From assembly GCA_029056055.1 (NCBI GenBank), contig JAIDCC010000050.1, positions 1-64,000 of the forward strand: a stretch of 64,000 nt of DNA. The letters are read 5' to 3'. How positions within the stretch are numbered: the first letter of the stretch is position 1; each line of letters begins with the position of its first letter. The translations under genes were made by a program, and so were the position numbers. The notes beneath the pieces are model-generated. The model worked only from the letters and a program-made list of their open reading frames with translations. It was not told the origin of the DNA and made no database searches. The DNA comes from Duncaniella sp. Its GTDB lineage: Bacteria; Bacteroidota; Bacteroidia; Bacteroidales; Muribaculaceae. Shown here piece after piece: positions 26,385 through 34,891 of the stretch.

Positions 26385-28130
26385 ATGGAAAACGAACAAC
26401 TTTTACAGGAAGTGACCGCCAAGGCACAGGTGTGGCTCGGCGACGGATATGACGCCGAGACCCGCGCCGAAGTGAAGCGCATGCTCGACGCCGACGACAA
26501 GACCGAACTCATCGAGAGCTTCTACCGCGACCTCGAATTCGGCACCGGAGGTCTGCGCGGCATCATGGGCGCAGGCACCAACCGCATGAACATCTACACC
26601 GTCGGCGCTGCCACCCAGGGTCTCGCAAACTATCTGAAGGAAGCTTTCAAGGACCTCCCCGAAATCTCCGTGGCCGTCGGTCACGACGTGCGCAACAATT
26701 CGCGCAAGTTTGCCGAAATCGTTGCCGACATCTTCTCGGCTAACGGCATCAAGGTCTACCTCTTCGATTCGTTCCGCCCAACGCCCGAACTCTCGTTCGC
26801 CATCCGCCACTACGGCTGCCAGAGCGGCGTCAACATCACCGCCTCGCACAACCCCAAAATCTATAACGGCTACAAGGCCTACTGGGAAGACGGCGCGCAA
26901 ATCATCGCCCCCCACGACGTCAACATCATCGACCACGTCAACCGCATCAAGAGCGTAGACGAAATCAAGTTTGAAGGCGACAAGTCGAAGATTCAAATCA
27001 TCGGCGAGGAGCTCGACAAAATCTACCTCGAAAAAATCAAAGGCCTCTCGCTCAGCCCCGAAGCCATCGCGCAGAACAAGGACCTCAAGATTGTCTACAC
27101 CCCCATCCACGGCACCGGCGTAGAACTCATCCCCGCCTCGCTCAAAAACTTCGGTTTCGAAAACATCATCCATGTCGACGAGCAGGATATCCCCTCGGGC
27201 GACTTCCCCACCGTCGAGAGCCCCAACCCCGAAGTGCCCTCCGCCATGGCTATGGCCATCGCCAAGGCTAAGGAAGTGGGCGCCGACCTCATCATGGCCT
27301 CCGACCCCGACGCCGACCGCGTGGGCTGCGTAATCCGCGACAACAACGGCGAGTACGTGCTCCTCAACGGCAACCAGATTGTGATGATTCTCCTCAACTA
27401 CATCATCACCCGCAATCAGGAACTCGGGCTCCTCAAGGGCAACGAGTTTGTGGTCAAGACCATCGTGACCACCGAGACCATCAAGGCCATCTGCGACGCC
27501 AACAAGGTCAAGATGTTCGACTGCTACACCGGCTTCAAGTGGATTGCAGCCGTGATGCGCGACAACGAAGACGTGCTCCGCTACCTCGGCGGCGGCGAAG
27601 AGAGCTACGGCTTCCTCGCCGAAACCTTCGTGCGCGACAAGGACGCCGTCAGCGCCTGCTCGCTCCTCGCCGAAGCCTGCGCATGGGCCAAGACCAAGGG
27701 TCTCGACTTCCAGGGCATGCTCGCCGACATCTATCTCAAGTATGGTTTCTCCAACGAAGTCGGTGTCAGCGTAGTGCGTCCCGGCAAGAGCGGTGCCGAA
27801 GAAATCCAGGCTCTCATGAAGCAGTTCCGCGAAAACCCGCCCAAGCAGCTCGCCGGCAGCCCCGTAGAAGTGGTCAAGGACTACCTCTCGCTCAACGCCA
27901 CCCACGCCGACGGCACTGTTGAGAAGCTCAACTTCCCCACCACCTCAAACGTGCTCCAGTTCTTCACCGAAGACGGCTCGAAGGTGTCCATCCGTCCCTC
28001 GGGAACCGAGCCCAAAATCAAATTCTACATGGAAGTGAAGGTGCCCATGGCCAAGGTTGAAGACTACAACGCCTGCGGTGCCGCCGCAGCAGCCAAGGTA
28101 GAAGCCCTCAAGAAAGACCTCGGCATCTAA
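26385..28130 (+). CDS. Phospho-sugar mutase (phosphoglucomutase/phosphomannomutase)
   Basis: 581 residues. Interconverts hexose-1-phosphate and hexose-6-phosphate. All four alpha-D-phosphohexomutase motifs are present: GTGGLRGIMGAG near the start, the phosphoserine loop ITASHNPKIYNGYK, the metal loop DPDADRVG, the sugar loop GGGEESYGF and the phosphate loop RPSGTEPKIKFY. The length is that of the phosphoglucomutase-2-like branch common in Bacteroidota. The ATG at 26385 is the first residue of the family start (MENEQLLQEV). It can supply precursors to the exopolysaccharide cluster 6 kb away. Confidence 0.95.
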   Translation: MENEQLLQEVTAKAQVWLGDGYDAETRAEVKRMLDADDKTELIESFYRDLEFGTGGLRGIMGAGTNRMNIYTVGAATQGLANYLKEAFKDLPEISVAVGHDVRNNSRKFAEIVADIFSANGIKVYLFDSFRPTPELSFAIRHYGCQSGVNITASHNPKIYNGYKAYWEDGAQIIAPHDVNIIDHVNRIKSVDEIKFEGDKSKIQIIGEELDKIYLEKIKGLSLSPEAIAQNKDLKIVYTPIHGTGVELIPASLKNFGFENIIHVDEQDIPSGDFPTVESPNPEVPSAMAMAIAKAKEVGADLIMASDPDADRVGCVIRDNNGEYVLLNGNQIVMILLNYIITRNQELGLLKGNEFVVKTIVTTETIKAICDANKVKMFDCYTGFKWIAAVMRDNEDVLRYLGGGEESYGFLAETFVRDKDAVSACSLLAEACAWAKTKGLDFQGMLADIYLKYGFSNEVGVSVVRPGKSGAEEIQALMKQFRENPPKQLAGSPVEVVKDYLSLNATHADGTVEKLNFPTTSNVLQFFTEDGSKVSIRPSGTEPKIKFYMEVKVPMAKVEDYNACGAAAAAKVEALKKDLGI

Positions 28131-28238
28131 GAAGCCCGGAAGAGCTGCCCAGAGCCCCCTAATCAAATTGTCAAAATGTCAATTTGTCAATTTGTCAAAA
28201 TGACAAGATGTCAAAATGACAATCTGAAGCATTGAGGC
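28131..28238. repeat. TGTCA-rich intergenic repeat, copy 1
   Basis: Begins GAAGCCCGGAAGAGCTGCCC directly after the phosphohexomutase stop, then carries seven TTGTCA/TGTCAA/TGACAA motifs about 9 nt apart and ends near ATTGAGGC. The same order of blocks is found at 30502-30613. The rest of the gap to the rpsA promoter is GC-rich and holds a terminator at 28345. Confidence 0.75.
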
Positions 28239-28344
28239 CCCGGGCGAGACCCCGCGCTCTCAGGCGCCCCCCGCGCCTCCGCGCGACCGCCTCCCCGCGA
28301 GGCTCAGCCACCGCGGCGACCCGGCTCCATTTCCGCCCGCCCAT

Positions 28345-28384
28345 AGCCTCCGCAACCCTCTCCGCAGGGTCGCGGAGGCTTTTT
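28345..28384 (+). terminator. Intrinsic terminator
   Basis: AGCCTCCGC (28345-28353) pairs with GCGGAGGCT (28372-28380), with ACCCT/AGGGT pairing inside, and is followed by TTTT. It probably ends the phosphohexomutase transcript. Confidence 0.8.
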
Positions 28385-28484
28385 CGTCTGCCGCCTCCCA
28401 CGCCCTCCCCCACCCGAACCCCGGCGCGGTAGTTAAAAAAACTTAAAGAGGTGATACTTACCTAAAAATGACGGAAAAATTGCT

Positions 28485-28492
28485 TAACTTTG
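28485..28492 (+). promoter_or_regulatory. rpsA promoter -7 element
   Basis: TAACTTTG, about 75 nt before the rpsA start. No clear TTTG box at the expected distance. Confidence 0.5.
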
Positions 28493-28566
28493 CAGCCGCT
28501 AAGGGCGCGGTGTGCCGTGTCGCGAGGCAAGAATTAAAGTAACCTTATTTATTAACCCGTTTTTTA

Positions 28567-30360
28567 ATGACTGAAGAAGTTAAAAACTCCCCTATCGAAG
28601 ATTTCGACTGGGAAGCCTATGAAAAGGGTGAGAGCAAGGGCGAGAAATCGCGCGAAGAGCTCACCAAAACCTATGATGAATCGCTCAACACCGTGCGAGA
28701 CAAGGATGTAATCGAAGGTACCATCATCGCCCTCAACAAGCGCGAAGCTGTGGTTAACATCGGCTACAAGAGCGACGGCATCATCCCCATGAGCGAGTTC
28801 CGCTACAACCCCGACATCAAGGTCGGCGACGTAGTAGAAGTCTTCATCGAAAACCAGGAAGACAAGAAGGGCCAGCTCATCCTCTCCCACCGCAAGGCAC
28901 GTGCAGCCCGCTCGTGGGACCGCATCAACGAAGCTCTCGAAAAAGACGAAGTCATCAAGGGCTACATCAAGTGCCGCACCAAGGGTGGCATGATTGTCGA
29001 CGTGTTCGGCATCGAGGCATTCCTCCCCGGCTCGCAAATCGACGTCAAGCCCATCCGCGACTACGACATCTTCGTTGGCAAGACCATGGAGTTCAAGGTT
29101 GTCAAAATCAACCAGGAGTTCCGCAACGTGGTTGTATCTCACAAAGCACTCATCGAGGCCGAGCTCGAAGCTCAGAAGCGCGAAATCATCGCCAAACTCG
29201 AAAAGGGTCAGGTGCTCGAAGGCACCGTCAAGAACATCACCTCCTACGGTGTGTTCATCGACCTTGGCGGCGTAGACGGCCTCATCCATATCACCGACCT
29301 CTCTTGGGGCCGCGTGTCGCATCCTGAAGAAGTCGTTGCTCTCGACCAGAAGCTCAACGTCGTTATCCTCGACTTCGACGACGAGAAGAAGCGCATCGCT
29401 CTCGGCCTGAAGCAGCTCCTCCCCCATCCCTGGGATGCTCTCGACCAGAACATCCAGGTTGGCGACAAGGTGAAGGGCAAAGTAGTCGTCATGGCCGACT
29501 ACGGCGCATTCGTCGAAATCGCCCCCGGCGTAGAGGGTCTCATCCACGTCAGCGAAATGTCGTGGAGCCAGCACCTCCGCTCCGCTCAGGACTTCCTCAA
29601 GGTTGGCGACGAAATCGAAGCTGTCGTCCTCACCCTCGACCGCGAAGACCGCAAGATGTCGCTCGGTCTCAAGCAGCTCAAGCCCGATCCCTGGGCCGAC
29701 ATCGAAGTGCGCTACCCCGTAGGCAGCAAGCACACCGCCCGCGTGCGCAACTTCACCAACTTCGGTGTATTCGTTGAGCTCGAAGAAGGCGTTGACGGCC
29801 TCATCCACATCTCCGACCTCTCTTGGACCAAGAAGGTAAAGCATCCTTCAGAATTCACCGAACTGGGCGCCAACATCGACGTTCAGGTGCTCGAAATCGA
29901 CAAGGAAAGCCGTCGTCTCTCTCTCGGCCACAAGCAGCTCGAAGAAAATCCCTGGGATGTATTCGAGACCATCTTCACCGTCGGCTCCGTACACGAAGGC
30001 ACCATCATCGAGATGGTTGAGAAGGGCGCTGTCGTAGCTCTCCCCTACGGCGTGGAAGGCTTCGCTACTCCCAAGCACCTCACCAAGCAGGACGGCACCC
30101 GCGCCGGCCTCGACGAGAAGCTCGACTTCAAGGTAATCGAATTCAACAAGGATTCGAAGCGCATCATCCTCAGCCACTCGCGCACCTTCGAGGAAGAACA
30201 GCGCAACGAGCGTCCCGAGCGTCCCGCCAAGAGCGAGCGTCGCCCCAAACGCGAACCTCGTCGTGAAGAGCCCGCTATGCTCAACACTCCGCTCGAGAAG
30301 ACCACTCTCGGCGACCTCGAAGCTCTCGCAGCTCTCAAAGACAAACTCTCGGGCAAGTAA
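28567..30360 (+). CDS. rpsA: 30S ribosomal protein S1
   Basis: 597 residues with six S1 RNA-binding repeats: the first two are divergent, the later ones show GVFIDLGGVDGLIHITDLSW, GAFVEIAPGVEGLIHVSEMSW and GVFVELEEGVDGLIHISDLSW. The C-terminus is a basic, Arg/Glu/Pro-rich tail (about 535-570) followed by a short conserved end. S1 helps unfold and load mRNA on the 30S subunit. In Bacteroidota, where Shine-Dalgarno pairing is weak, S1 is thought to matter for start selection. Own promoter and terminator. Confidence 0.97.
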   Translation: MTEEVKNSPIEDFDWEAYEKGESKGEKSREELTKTYDESLNTVRDKDVIEGTIIALNKREAVVNIGYKSDGIIPMSEFRYNPDIKVGDVVEVFIENQEDKKGQLILSHRKARAARSWDRINEALEKDEVIKGYIKCRTKGGMIVDVFGIEAFLPGSQIDVKPIRDYDIFVGKTMEFKVVKINQEFRNVVVSHKALIEAELEAQKREIIAKLEKGQVLEGTVKNITSYGVFIDLGGVDGLIHITDLSWGRVSHPEEVVALDQKLNVVILDFDDEKKRIALGLKQLLPHPWDALDQNIQVGDKVKGKVVVMADYGAFVEIAPGVEGLIHVSEMSWSQHLRSAQDFLKVGDEIEAVVLTLDREDRKMSLGLKQLKPDPWADIEVRYPVGSKHTARVRNFTNFGVFVELEEGVDGLIHISDLSWTKKVKHPSEFTELGANIDVQVLEIDKESRRLSLGHKQLEENPWDVFETIFTVGSVHEGTIIEMVEKGAVVALPYGVEGFATPKHLTKQDGTRAGLDEKLDFKVIEFNKDSKRIILSHSRTFEEEQRNERPERPAKSERRPKREPRREEPAMLNTPLEKTTLGDLEALAALKDKLSGK

Positions 30361-30398
30361 TCACTCCCCGCAGAGCTGAGTCTCAGCCATAAACACCG

Positions 30399-30444
30399 TA
30401 TCCCCGGGGGACGCCTTCAAAACGCGCTTCCGGGGATATGTTTT
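30399..30444 (+). terminator. rpsA terminator
   Basis: TATCCCCGG (30399-30407) pairs with CCGGGGATA (30430-30438), followed by TGTTTT, 39 nt after the rpsA stop. Confidence 0.7.
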
Positions 30445-30501
30445 AGAGGCCGTCGGGTCGCGCAAGGGCGCCCCGGCACAGGCGAAAGCCGACAGCCCGC
30501 G

Positions 30502-30613
30502 CGAAGCCGCCCCGGAAGAGCTGCCCCGCCAAGAGCCTAAGCTAATCAAATTGTCAAGATGTCAAATTGTCAAGATGTCAAAATGACAAATTGACAATCT
30601 GACGCCTTGAGGC
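30502..30613. repeat. TGTCA-rich intergenic repeat, copy 2
   Basis: Starts GAAGCCGCCCCGGAAGAGCT, continues with CTAATCAAATTGTCA and six TGTCA/TGACA motifs, and ends CTTGAGGC, matching the layout of 28131-28238. It lies directly before prfB. Confidence 0.75.
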
Positions 30614-30671
30614 TCTCCCCCACCCAATCAACACGCATTGTCAAACCCGTTTCCATAAAGCATCAACACAC

Positions 30672-31797
30672 ATGATTACTCAGGAACAATTAAAAGAGAC
30701 TTTTGAGCGCAAGCTGGCGCTGAGGAGGTATCTTTGACATCGATTCGAAGAAAATCCAAGTAGAAGAAGAAGAGCTGCGCACCCACGTGCCCGACTTCTG
30801 GGAACACCCGAAGGAGGCACAGGCGCAGATGAAGAAAATCAAAGACCTCCAGGCCTGGATAGAAGGCTATGAGGAGGTGGACAAACTCACCGAGGAGCTG
30901 CAACTCGCATGGGACTTCCTCAAGGAAGGTCTCGTAGAAGAGGAGGAGCTCGACGACATCTACCGCCGCACCATGGAGCGCATCGAAAACCTCGAGCTGC
31001 GCAACATGCTGCGCCGCGAGGAAGACAAGCTCGGCGTAGTGCTCAAAATCAACTCCGGCGCCGGCGGCACCGAGAGTCAGGACTGGGCGTCGATGCTGAT
31101 GCGCATGTATCTGCGCTGGTGTGAGGCCCACGGCTACAAGACTTCGGTGGCCAACCTCCTCGAAGGCGACGAAGCAGGCATCAAGTCGGCCACAATCAAC
31201 ATCGAAGGCGATTTCGCCTACGGCTATCTCAAGAGCGAGAACGGTGTGCATCGTCTGGTGCGCGTGTCGCCCTACAATGCCCAGGGCAAGCGCATGACCT
31301 CGTTTGCCTCGGTATTCGTGACGCCGCTCGTCGACGACACCATCGAAGTGAAGGTAGACCCCGCGCTACTGTCGTGGGACACGTTCCGTTCGGGCGGCGC
31401 AGGCGGTCAGAACGTCAACAAGGTGGAATCGGGCGTGCGTCTGCGCTACCAGTTCACCGACCCCTACACCGGCGAGCAGGAGGAAATCCTCATCGAGAAC
31501 ACCGAGACGCGCGACCAGCCCAAGAACAAAGAGAACGCCATGCGACAGCTGCGTTCGATACTCTACGACAAGGAGCTGCAACACCGTCTGCAGGAGCAGG
31601 CCAAAATCGAGGCCGGCAAGATGAAAATCGAGTGGGGTTCGCAGATACGTTCATACGTGTTTGACGACCGCCGCGTGAAAGACCACCGCACCAACCACCA
31701 GACTTCCGACGTGGGCGGCGTGATGGACGGCGACCTCGACCCCTTCATCAAAGCCTACCTGATGGAGTTTGCCGCCCGCGATGCCGAAGAGCAATAA
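30672..31797 (+). CDS. prfB: Peptide chain release factor 2 with programmed +1 frameshift
   Basis: The gene starts at ATG 30672 and meets an in-frame TGA at 30735-30737 after 21 codons. Reading continues one base later (GAC at 30736), giving about 374 residues. The site AGGAGG-TAT-CTT-TGA-C (30723-30738) is the standard RF2 autoregulatory frameshift: an internal Shine-Dalgarno, CTT slippery codon and TGA-C. The catalytic GGQ lies in SGGAGGQNVNK. At the position of the SPF anticodon-like tripeptide the sequence is SPY (VRVSPYNAQGKR). RF2 releases peptides at UGA and UAA. When RF2 is low, slow termination at TGA favours frameshifting and restores its level. Confidence 0.96.
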
Positions 31798-31965
31798 CCC
31801 TCGAAATCACCCTACACTCTCCATGCGGACGTGCCGCCCGACTCAAACACACGACAGGCGCGCGTCCGCGTGGAAATCTTTTTTACAACGCACCCGGAAT
31901 TGCGCATCCGCAATGGAAATGCGTCGCAATCCGCACGCCGTCCTTACTTATCACACGCTGATTTT

Positions 31966-33006
31966 ATGAAAACACCTCTCATCGGAATGACTCTGGAGCA
32001 GCTTGAGCAAGTGGCTCTCTCGGCCGGACTGCGCAAGTTTGCCGGCGGACAGATGGCGCGCCGTCTCTACAAGCTCCGCGCGACGAGTCTTGACGAATTT
32101 ACCGAACTGCCCAAAGCCGCCCGCGAGAAACTGTCGGAAACCTACTGCGTGGGGCGCACGGCTCCCGTGGCCGAGGCCCGCTCGAAAGACGGCACGGTGA
32201 AATACCTCTTTCCGGCACGCACGGCCGAGACGAGCTACGTCGACGGCCCGGGCATCAATTTCGAATCGGTCTACATCCCTGACCGCGACCGCGCCACGCT
32301 CTGCGTCTCGTCGCAGGCCGGGTGTCGCATGGGCTGCAAATTCTGCATGACAGGCCGACAGGGTTTCCACGGCTCGCTGACAGCCGCCGGAATCATCAAT
32401 CAGGTGCTTTCGATACCGGAATCGTCGTCTCTGACCAACATAGTGTTCATGGGCATGGGCGAGCCGCTCGACAACATCACCCCCCTGCTCGACGTCATCG
32501 CCATCCTCACTCAGCCGTGGGGTCTGGCATGGAGTCCGCGCCGCATCACGGTCAGCTCGATTGGCAAACTCGACACATTGCGCCGTCTGCTCGACGAGAC
32601 CGACGTCCACGTGGCCATTTCGGTCCACTCGCCCCACCATGCGCAGCGTCTCGAACTCATGCCCGTAGAGAAGGCGTTCCCCGTGACCGACGTGTTCCGT
32701 CTGCTGCGCGACTACGATTTCGCCCACCAGCGCCGTCTCTCGGCCGAATACATCCTCTGGGATGGCATCAACGACTCGCCCGCCCACGCCGACGCCCTCG
32801 CGCGCCTCATCAGAGGCACGTCGTGCCGTGTCAACCTGATACGTTTTCATGCCATCCCCGACTTCCCCCACTCTACGGCGGGAGGCGACGCCATGGAGCG
32901 TTTCCGCGACCGCCTGAACGCGCAGGGAGTCACGGCCACCATCCGCACCTCGCGCGGCGAAGACATCGAAGCCGCCTGCGGAATGCTCGCCGGCAAGAAA
33001 GAATAG
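31966..33006 (+). CDS. rlmN: Dual-specificity 23S rRNA A2503 / tRNA A37 methyltransferase
   Basis: 346 residues. Radical SAM enzyme that makes 2-methyladenosine. CRMGCKFCMTG carries the three iron-sulfur cysteines, VFMGMGEPLDN and WSPRRITVSSIG are family motifs, and DIEAACGMLAG near the end holds the fourth, methyl-carrying cysteine. The ATG at 31966 matches the family start (MKTPLIGMTLEQLEQ). The gene is 168 nt after prfB on the same strand and ends before a 31-bp hairpin. Confidence 0.95.
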   Translation: MKTPLIGMTLEQLEQVALSAGLRKFAGGQMARRLYKLRATSLDEFTELPKAAREKLSETYCVGRTAPVAEARSKDGTVKYLFPARTAETSYVDGPGINFESVYIPDRDRATLCVSSQAGCRMGCKFCMTGRQGFHGSLTAAGIINQVLSIPESSSLTNIVFMGMGEPLDNITPLLDVIAILTQPWGLAWSPRRITVSSIGKLDTLRRLLDETDVHVAISVHSPHHAQRLELMPVEKAFPVTDVFRLLRDYDFAHQRRLSAEYILWDGINDSPAHADALARLIRGTSCRVNLIRFHAIPDFPHSTAGGDAMERFRDRLNAQGVTATIRTSRGEDIEAACGMLAGKKE

Positions 33007-33044
33007 CCGAGACAGTGACGCGCCTCGTCGCTGATGAGGCAAAT

Positions 33045-33125
33045 CAATAATCTGATAAAAAATAGAAGCCTGTATCGCAATGAAATTCATTACTATACAG
33101 GCTTCTATTTTTTATCAGATTATTG
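33045..33125. terminator. Perfect 31-bp bidirectional hairpin
   Basis: Arms 33045-33075 and 33095-33125 are exact inverted copies with a 19-nt loop. Each arm contains a run of six A or T (TGATAAAAAATAG / CTATTTTTTATCA), so it can act in both directions. It sits between the convergent rlmN and the small gene at 33131, and reaches to within 6 nt of the latter's stop. Confidence 0.85.
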
Positions 33126-33130
33126 TCGGA

Positions 33131-33373
33131 TTACTTGCCGAAGATGCCGCCGAGCATGTCGCCGGCTTTGCTCTTGAGCTCGTCGACGACATTGCCCTTC
33201 ACACTGTCGAGACCTACTTTGTCGAGGAGGCCTTCGGCACCGAGTTTCGAAACGATGTCGGAAAACGAAAGGTCCTTGAGGTCGATTGACTTGAGGGCGT
33301 CTGTCACCTTTGAGATATCGAAATTGTCGCCAAATTTTGACGTGAGCTGTTTGATGATTTCCTGAATGTCCAT
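33131..33373 (-). CDS. Small conserved-looking helical protein
   Basis: 80 residues: MDIQEIIKQLTSKFGDNFDI at the start, helical and amphipathic throughout, ending KAGDMLGGIFGK. The Gly-rich end and regular hydrophobic spacing suggest a folded small protein; I do not know a function. No signal peptide or membrane helix. Its own transcription unit, ended by the hairpin at 33045-33125. Confidence 0.7.
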   Translation of the reverse strand: MDIQEIIKQLTSKFGDNFDISKVTDALKSIDLKDLSFSDIVSKLGAEGLLDKVGLDSVKGNVVDELKSKAGDMLGGIFGK

Positions 33374-33547
33374 AGCGGTCGGGGGTTTAGGGGGTTACAA
33401 CTATCTAACGCCCGACAGACGGAAAATGTTTTCGCAGTCGCGTCGGAACGCGGCCGCCGGAGCGCCGAGCGAAGAGGCGCAGGCGTGTCGAAGTCAACAT
33501 TCATCCTCTCCCAGGATGTTGCACGGATGTCTTAACAGTCTGTTAAT

Positions 33548-33647
33548 CAGGCAGGGACGCGCCATGGCGCGTCCGCAGAGACGTTGGCGCGGCGAGAGGG
33601 GGGTAATTCGTCGTCGTGGGCCTACGAGGACGCGCCATGGCGCGTCC
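33548..33647. repeat. Palindromic composite intergenic repeat, copy B
   Basis: Contains the 20-bp palindrome GGACGCGCCATGGCGCGTCC twice (33555-33574 and 33628-33647), with the outer sequences TAATCAGGCAGGGACGCG and CGCGTCCCTACCTGCTAATC roughly inverted to each other. The inner block matches 7052-7190. The surrounding gap 33374-34057 holds no gene that I can support, only this element and the promoter at 33824. Confidence 0.75.
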
Positions 33648-33823
33648 CTACCTGCTAATCAGGCGATTACAGTGAATACATTCCCTCCGGGGGATGGGGA
33701 GGTCGAAGGATTTGGGAAGACCGGGAGGAGGAATTTTTGACTTAAAAAGTATTGCGTGAGGAGGGAGAAAGGTTAATTTGCGGTAACGGCGGAAAAACAT
33801 TTCTTTTTTTTGGTCGTAATCGC

Positions 33824-33853
33824 TTGATTTTTCTAAGAAATTTCGTAATTTTG
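33824..33853 (+). promoter_or_regulatory. Exopolysaccharide cluster promoter
   Basis: TTG at 33824-33826, 19 nt, TAATTTTG at 33846-33853. It lies 205 nt before the wza-like gene, leaving a GC-rich leader of about 200 nt without obvious strong hairpin. Confidence 0.7.
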
Positions 33854-34057
33854 TATTTAAGTTGCGGACGAGGCTTTTGTCCTCGCCTCAGCCGCCCGTC
33901 AACCTTAAGCGATACTCAGCGAGACACACCGAAAACCTTCGCCGGACACCCTTCCCCGAAGGCGCGTAGCGACCCTCTGACTATCGGGCGGGCGCGACCA
34001 AGCTACTGACACAAAGGAAAAAACTATCATCAAGCTCAGCACACACCTGACCGAACC

Positions 34058-34801
34058 ATGCCACGCAAGTTATACCTCTACAGCCTTCTGACACTTTTAG
34101 CACTGCTCTGCTCGTGCGGACCCGCGCGCGACATTCTCTACGTGCAAGACCTTCCTGAAAACGTGCCCATTCCCATCCAGAAGGATGGCGACATACGTCT
34201 CGAGCCGGGCGACCGTCTGCAAATCGACATCCATTCGCGCGACCAGGAAATGTACTCGGCCTTCAACATCACCTCCGACCAGGTCTACACGGTGGATGAA
34301 TTCGGACGCATCGACATGCCGATTCTCGGCATCCTCGACGTAGAGGGTCTGACACGCCTCGAAGTGGCCCAGATGATAAAATACCGTCTGCTTGCCGGCG
34401 CGCTGCTCCGTGACCCGATTGTGACGGTGACCTTCCCCGAAATGTGTTACTACACGATAGGCGAGCGCGCGGGACGCTATGAGTTCAAGCGCGACAAGGT
34501 GACCATCCTCGAAGCGCTGTCGGAAATGGGCGACCTGCCCATGACGGCGAAACGCACCAACGTGATGGTGCTCCGCACGGAGGGCGACAATCAGGTGGCC
34601 TACCGCGTCGACCTGACCAAGACCGACGACGTCTATTCGTCGCCCGTCTACTACCTGCGACAAAACGACATCATCTACATCGAGCCGACGCAGCTCAAGC
34701 AGGACACATCGAAAGCCTACGGCAGCTCATACATGCAGCTCGGCTTCTGGGTAGGATTGCTCGGCACCGTCACCTCGCTCATCACCCTCTTCACCAAGTA
34801 G
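34058..34801 (+). CDS. Polysaccharide export lipoprotein, Wza-like
   Basis: 247 residues. Lipobox LALLCSCGP near residue 20. A poly_export domain follows (LEPGDRLQIDIHSRDQEM), then a SLBB-like region (YTIGERAGRYEFKRDKVTIL) and a C-terminal hydrophobic helix (LGFWVGLLGTVTSLITLF). It forms the outer-membrane or periplasm-spanning export channel for capsule or exopolysaccharide together with the Wzc-type protein that follows. First gene of the plus-strand polysaccharide cluster. Confidence 0.93.
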   Translation: MPRKLYLYSLLTLLALLCSCGPARDILYVQDLPENVPIPIQKDGDIRLEPGDRLQIDIHSRDQEMYSAFNITSDQVYTVDEFGRIDMPILGILDVEGLTRLEVAQMIKYRLLAGALLRDPIVTVTFPEMCYYTIGERAGRYEFKRDKVTILEALSEMGDLPMTAKRTNVMVLRTEGDNQVAYRVDLTKTDDVYSSPVYYLRQNDIIYIEPTQLKQDTSKAYGSSYMQLGFWVGLLGTVTSLITLFTK

Positions 34802-34891
34802 GCGGCGGGGACAGCCGACGGAAGCGACCGGCCCTGAGCGCCCACCAACCAAACTCAAAACCACACACCACCCGAAACCCACAGACATCAG

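Noticed and set aside
28131..30613. CRISPR-like array in the TGTCA-rich repeats
   Set aside because: Units are about 9 nt with no unique spacers and no cas genes.
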